Shown here in pieces: positions 61,098-64,000 of a stretch of 64,000 bases of DNA. A program made the position numbers and the translations under genes. A model generated the notes under the pieces. The model did no database searches, was not told where the DNA came from, and saw only the letters and a program-made list of their open reading frames with translations. Each line of letters starts with the position of its first letter. The first letter of the stretch is position 1. Location of the stretch: NCBI GenBank assembly GCA_963836665.1, contig CAWIKL010000002.1, positions 1 through 64,000 on the forward strand, in the 5' to 3' direction. Origin of the DNA: JAICSD01 sp963836665 (GTDB lineage Bacteria; Acidobacteriota; Vicinamibacteria; Vicinamibacterales; 2-12-FULL-66-21).

Positions 61098-61574
61098 TTA
61101 GCGGCGGAGTTCGCTGCGCACCAGCCGCTCGACGCGCGCGGCCGCCTCGGTCTCGTAGCTCTCGGTCCCATGCTGGTGTCCGATGGCCGCGTAGAGACGC
61201 CGCACGCCGGAATCGTCGCGGACCTCGCTGTGCTCGGCGATCTCCACGGCGTGCTGGAGCTCGTGCGCGAGCAGCGACGGCCAGTCGGGTAGTGGCTGCG
61301 CGGCGTTGATCCCGATGCGGAGGAAGCGCACCGACGGTGTGGCCGTGACGAGCTTGGTGCGCGCGGTCGGCACGTCGGGAGCCCCGGTTATCTCGACATA
61401 GACGATCACGTCGGTCGCGGCCAGCCGTGCGAGCAGCCCCTGCACCGTGCCGGATCGCGCGGCGTCCTGCAGGACCTGCTCCGCCCCGTGCGCCGCGCGC
61501 ACCCGAGACGCCGGCGCCGTGACCGGCTTGTCGCTGGCTCCCAGCCAGATCGCGAGCAACCAGGTAGCGTGCAT
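61098..61574 (-). CDS. Putative secreted HExxH-type metallopeptidase-like protein
   Basis: A 158-residue protein. A short hydrophobic N-terminus (MHATWLLAIWLGAS) may act as a signal. The notable motif is LLAHELQHAVEIAEHSEV, a HExxH zinc-binding pattern with a later conserved ETEA region (YETEAAARVERL), together like a small zincin. Peptide hydrolysis is not certain, because many such domains have lost activity. I do not recognise a named family. It lies between the PQQ-like protein and the redoxin in the exported-protein run. Confidence 0.6.
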   Translation of the reverse strand: MHATWLLAIWLGASDKPVTAPASRVRAAHGAEQVLQDAARSGTVQGLLARLAATDVIVYVEITGAPDVPTARTKLVTATPSVRFLRIGINAAQPLPDWPSLLAHELQHAVEIAEHSEVRDDSGVRRLYAAIGHQHGTESYETEAAARVERLVRSELRR

Positions 61575-61719
61575 CGGTTGGTCCGTGCACGCATAGACGG
61601 CCGGCGTGAGGTCGCCGCCGGCGCAAAGTGACCGGATGGCCGTGGGCGTGACGAACAGCCGTCATGCCGGGAGCGACGCGCCACCCTCGTCACTCCACTG
61701 CTCACTGAATCCTTAATCG

Positions 61720-63120
61720 CTATCGAATTCGATAGAGCGTGGTCTGCGTCCGGATGAAGAGCCCATCGCGCGTAACTGCGGGGCTCGCCAGCGCCAACTC
61801 GCCGAGGCTGTTTTTCGCGATCTCGTCGTAGCGATCGCCGGGATTGACGACAAACGTGTCCCCTTCCTCGCTGAGGAAGAAGATCTTGCCGCGATAGGTC
61901 CAGGGCGACGCCGAGAACGTATTGCCGATGCCGCCGACGCGCGCCTTGTAGATCTCGCGGCCGCTGTGCCCGTCGAAGACCTGCAGGACGCCGTTGTCGT
62001 TGACGACGTAGACGCGGCCCCCGAAGGCCAACGGTGAAGAGGTGTAGGCGGCGGCGCGCGGTTGATACCAGGCGACGAATGCGCTCGAGGTCTCGCCGTT
62101 CTTGAGTGAAATGTCGCCATTCGCGCCCGGCTTGACCGCGAACAGCGGCCGGTTCGACTCTCCCTGCGATCCGGTGCCGACATAGAGCAGCCCGTCCCCG
62201 TCCGTCGGCGTGGGGTTGGCCTGCGTCGCCCCGCGCAGGCGCCACAGCTCCTTGCCATCAGTGCCGTAGGCGATGGTCACGCCGGTTCCGATCGCGACGA
62301 TCTCCGTGCGCGCCGGGGTGACCCACACGTACGGTGTCGACCAGCCCGACGCCAGCCGTCCTTCGATCTTACGAGGCGTCTTCCAGAGGACGGCACCGCT
62401 CCTGGCGTCGAGGGCGGCCATGTACGAATTCGCCTCGTTGTCGTCGAGCAGGTAGACGCGGCCATCGTGGACGATCGGCGACGACGCAGTGCCGAAATCG
62501 AGATAGCGCGGGGTGGGATCGATGGCGTGCGTCCAGAGCAGCCGTCCGTCCATCGAATAGCAGAACAACCCGATGTTGCCAAACAGCGCGTAGATCCGCT
62601 CGCCATCGGTCGCCGGCGTTTCCGACGCGTAGGTGTTCTTGCGATGGCGGCCGCCGACGGGCGGACCGTGATGCGCGAGCTGCTGCCAGCGCAGCTTTCC
62701 GGTGGCGACGTCGAAGCTGTAGACCATGAAGTCGACGTCGCCCGATTCCTGCGGCGACTCCAGATCGCGCTGGCGAAGCTTGTCGAGGATCTGCGGCTCC
62801 GACAGTCCCTGCTTCTCGAGCTCGGCGACGTAATCATTGCCGTAGATGCCGGGGGAGGCCTGCTTGAAACCGTTGGCGCTGATCGCGCTCGTCAGCAGGA
62901 CCTGATCGCCCCACACGATGGGCGACGACCAGCCGCGCCCAGGCACGTCGGTCTTCCAGGCGACGTTGGTCGTCGTCGACCACGCGATCGGTAGCGTGTC
63001 GATCGCCGACACGGCGCGCCCCGCATGACCGCGAAACTGCGGCCACGTCGCGTCGATCGGCATCGCCGGCGCCGTGGCCAACGCCGCCAGCGACAACGTG
63101 AGGGCGAGCGCGGTGCGCAC
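61720..63120 (-). CDS. PQQ-like beta-propeller protein
   Basis: A 466-residue exported protein with a signal peptide (MRTALALTLSLAALATAPAM) and a WD/PQQ-type propeller: TWPQFRGHAGRAVSAID, WSSPIVWGDQVLLTSAI, SSPIVHDGRVYLLDDNEANS, TDGDGLLYVGTGSQGESNRP, and SSPLAFGGRVYVVNDNGV, with repeated DG-x-YAL blades. It resembles BamB-like or PQQ-binding-repeat proteins without the residues of a PQQ dehydrogenase active site, so a binding or scaffold role is likely. A 16-base palindrome (CTATCGAATTCGATAG, 61720-61735) spans the stop codon. Upstream is the padR promoter region on the other strand. Confidence 0.8.
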   Translation of the reverse strand: MRTALALTLSLAALATAPAMPIDATWPQFRGHAGRAVSAIDTLPIAWSTTTNVAWKTDVPGRGWSSPIVWGDQVLLTSAISANGFKQASPGIYGNDYVAELEKQGLSEPQILDKLRQRDLESPQESGDVDFMVYSFDVATGKLRWQQLAHHGPPVGGRHRKNTYASETPATDGERIYALFGNIGLFCYSMDGRLLWTHAIDPTPRYLDFGTASSPIVHDGRVYLLDDNEANSYMAALDARSGAVLWKTPRKIEGRLASGWSTPYVWVTPARTEIVAIGTGVTIAYGTDGKELWRLRGATQANPTPTDGDGLLYVGTGSQGESNRPLFAVKPGANGDISLKNGETSSAFVAWYQPRAAAYTSSPLAFGGRVYVVNDNGVLQVFDGHSGREIYKARVGGIGNTFSASPWTYRGKIFFLSEEGDTFVVNPGDRYDEIAKNSLGELALASPAVTRDGLFIRTQTTLYRIR

Positions 63121-63224
63121 GTCTGGAGTCTACGGCAAGCGCGCGGGGGGTGCCGAGCGCCGCGACGGCGGGACCCGACGGCGGCGGCGGCTGGTCACGG
63201 CACTCGTCCCATTTCGCGATCCAT

Positions 63225-63246
63225 CTATACGCCATGCGCGTATAGT
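63225..63246 (+). promoter_or_regulatory. PadR operator overlapping -10 box
   Basis: CTATACGC-N5-GCGTATAG (63225-63245) is a perfect 8+5+8 inverted repeat. Its right arm contains the -10 box TATAGT (63241-63246). Transcription would start near 63253, two bases before GTG 63255, so the message is nearly leaderless. An operator in this place would let PadR repress itself. Confidence 0.6.
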
Positions 63247-63254
63247 TTGGACAC

Positions 63255-63593
63255 GTGAACGTCGAACGCTACCTGCCCCTGACTCCGGTCGCCCTCGAAA
63301 TCGCGATGACGCTGGCCGGGGGCGAGCGGCACGGCTATGACGTCATGCAAGAGGTCGAACATCGCAGCGGCGGCCGCATCGTCCTGCATCCCGGCACACT
63401 CTACCGCGCGCTGGCGAGAATGCTCGACGAAGGCCTGATCGAAGAGCTCGACGAGCGGCGCGGTGACGATGACCAGCGCCGGCGCTACTACGGCCTGACA
63501 CCGCTCGGGCGCGCCGTCGCGCGCGCCGAGATCGAGCGACTCGCCGCCCAGGTGGCCACGGCGCGCCGGCTGTTCCGGGGGAATCGCGCATGA
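63255..63593 (+). CDS. PadR-family transcriptional regulator
   Basis: A 112-residue winged-helix repressor. The DNA-binding part is LTPVALEIAMTLAGGERHGYDVMQ with VLHPGTLYRALARMLDEGLI, and the wing RGDDDQRRRYYGLTPLGRAVA; a short C-terminal helix completes the dimer. It belongs to the acidobacterial PadR type that precedes ADOP permeases. GTG 63255 is the start; its stop overlaps the ATG of the permease gene (ATGA), so regulator and transporter are coupled. Confidence 0.9.
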   Translation: MNVERYLPLTPVALEIAMTLAGGERHGYDVMQEVEHRSGGRIVLHPGTLYRALARMLDEGLIEELDERRGDDDQRRRYYGLTPLGRAVARAEIERLAAQVATARRLFRGNRA

Positions 63594-64000
63594 AGATCGA
63601 CGCCGCGCTGCATCGTCTTCTGCTGCGGCTGTATCCGCGCGCGTTCCGGCAGCGCTTCGGCGCGTCAGTCGAACAGGCGTATCGCGACCGGCAGGCTGCT
63701 GGTGCGGCGCGGTGCGCTGGCGCGCGCCGCGCTGGCGGCACGGGCGCTCGCGGACCTCGCGATGAATGCCGCCGCCATACGCCTGACGGCGACAACTCGT
63801 GTCGGCCTGCCGTGGTCGTCGCTCTGGCTCGACCTGCGCTATGCCGCGCGCATGTTCGCGCGCCATCCGATCTTCAGCGCCCTGGCGATCGCCGCGCTGA
63901 CGCTCGGTATCGGCGCCAACACCGCGATTTTCACGATCGTCAACGCGGTCCTGATTCGTCCGCTCGCCTACGCCGATGAGAGTCGGCTGGTGATGGTCTG
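63590..64000 (+). CDS. ADOP-type permease, N-terminal part (cut by window edge; one frameshift)
   Basis: The N-terminal part of an acidobacterial duplicated orphan permease, a MacB/FtsX-like protein of about 800 residues. It starts at ATG 63590 with a cytoplasmic domain (HRLLLRLYPRAFRQRFGASV) and continues after a frameshift near 63685-63700 into LWLDLRYAARMFARHPIFSA, the first membrane helix LAIAALTLGIGANTAIFTI and LIRPLAYADESRLVMV. Removing one base (for example a C of GACCGG) restores YRDGRLLVRRGALARAALAA. The rest of the gene lies beyond the window. These permeases lack an ATPase in the same operon and their substrates are unknown. Confidence 0.8.

Noticed and set aside
61720..61735. CTATCGAATTCGATAG palindrome as an operator
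   Set aside because: It lies across the last codons and stop of the PQQ-like gene and encodes its conserved end, so the symmetry may be accidental.
1..64000. CRISPR arrays, tRNA or rRNA genes, insertion sequences
   Set aside because: I saw no regularly spaced repeats, cloverleaf patterns, rRNA signatures or transposase motifs, though a tRNA could be missed by eye.

Overview
This window is about 64 kb of GC-rich, densely coding DNA with no rRNA, tRNA, insertion sequence, phage gene or CRISPR array that I could see. The gene content points to Acidobacteriota, probably the Vicinamibacteria group. The clues are a small PadR regulator coupled to the start of a MacB/FtsX-type permease with a cytoplasmic N-terminal extension (the acidobacterial ADOP type), a copper monooxygenase fused to a c-type heme domain next to a redoxin, DUF1080 and SMP-30 secreted proteins, PQQ-like propeller proteins, a TonB receptor with a carboxypeptidase-regulatory-like domain, and tandem RND pumps. 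The taxon is inferred from gene families, not from a marker gene.

Layout. 1-2.9 kb: small genes (DUF1003, DUF3309, a PLD-family protein, two small coiled-coil proteins). 2.9-4.8 kb: a hybrid histidine kinase. 4.9-13.5 kb: a phosphorus-scavenging region with two secreted phosphoesterases, a diheme peroxidase coupled to the first, and a TonB-dependent receptor. 13.6-22.2 kb: a lipid/glycan cluster (DUF2334 deacetylase-like protein, phospholipid-methyltransferase-like protein, membrane protein, class III aminotransferase, phosphatidylserine decarboxylase, two glycosyltransferases, a small membrane protein, a PHP-domain protein). 22.3-27.2 kb: coupled glgP-zwf-CorA/ZntB genes. 27.4-35.4 kb: pstSCAB, a small protein, then ppx and ppk. 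36-45 kb: an AraC-type regulator and an MdtABC-like RND efflux set. 45-49.8 kb: a carbamoyltransferase cluster (ferritin-like protein, carbamoyltransferase, DUF5989, methyltransferase, SGNH protein). 50-51.6 kb: a methyltransferase divergent from an MNT-HEPN toxin-antitoxin pair. 51.7-57.1 kb: UPF0182, an outer-membrane barrel, a secreted helical protein, a Crp/Fnr regulator. 57.1-63.1 kb: mostly exported proteins on the minus strand. 63.2-64 kb: PadR and the start of the ADOP permease, cut by the window edge.

Eight otherwise well conserved genes and the partial ADOP gene are broken by single-base shifts, ten in all. Six of these lie exactly at an RGTACC hexamer on the plus strand. I read them mainly as sequence or assembly errors, so those genes are given as single coding regions with the break position stated. 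The most unusual biological leads are the lipid/glycan cluster, the carbamoyltransferase/ferritin cluster, and the near-leaderless promoters with palindromic operators in front of the toxin-antitoxin pair and padR.
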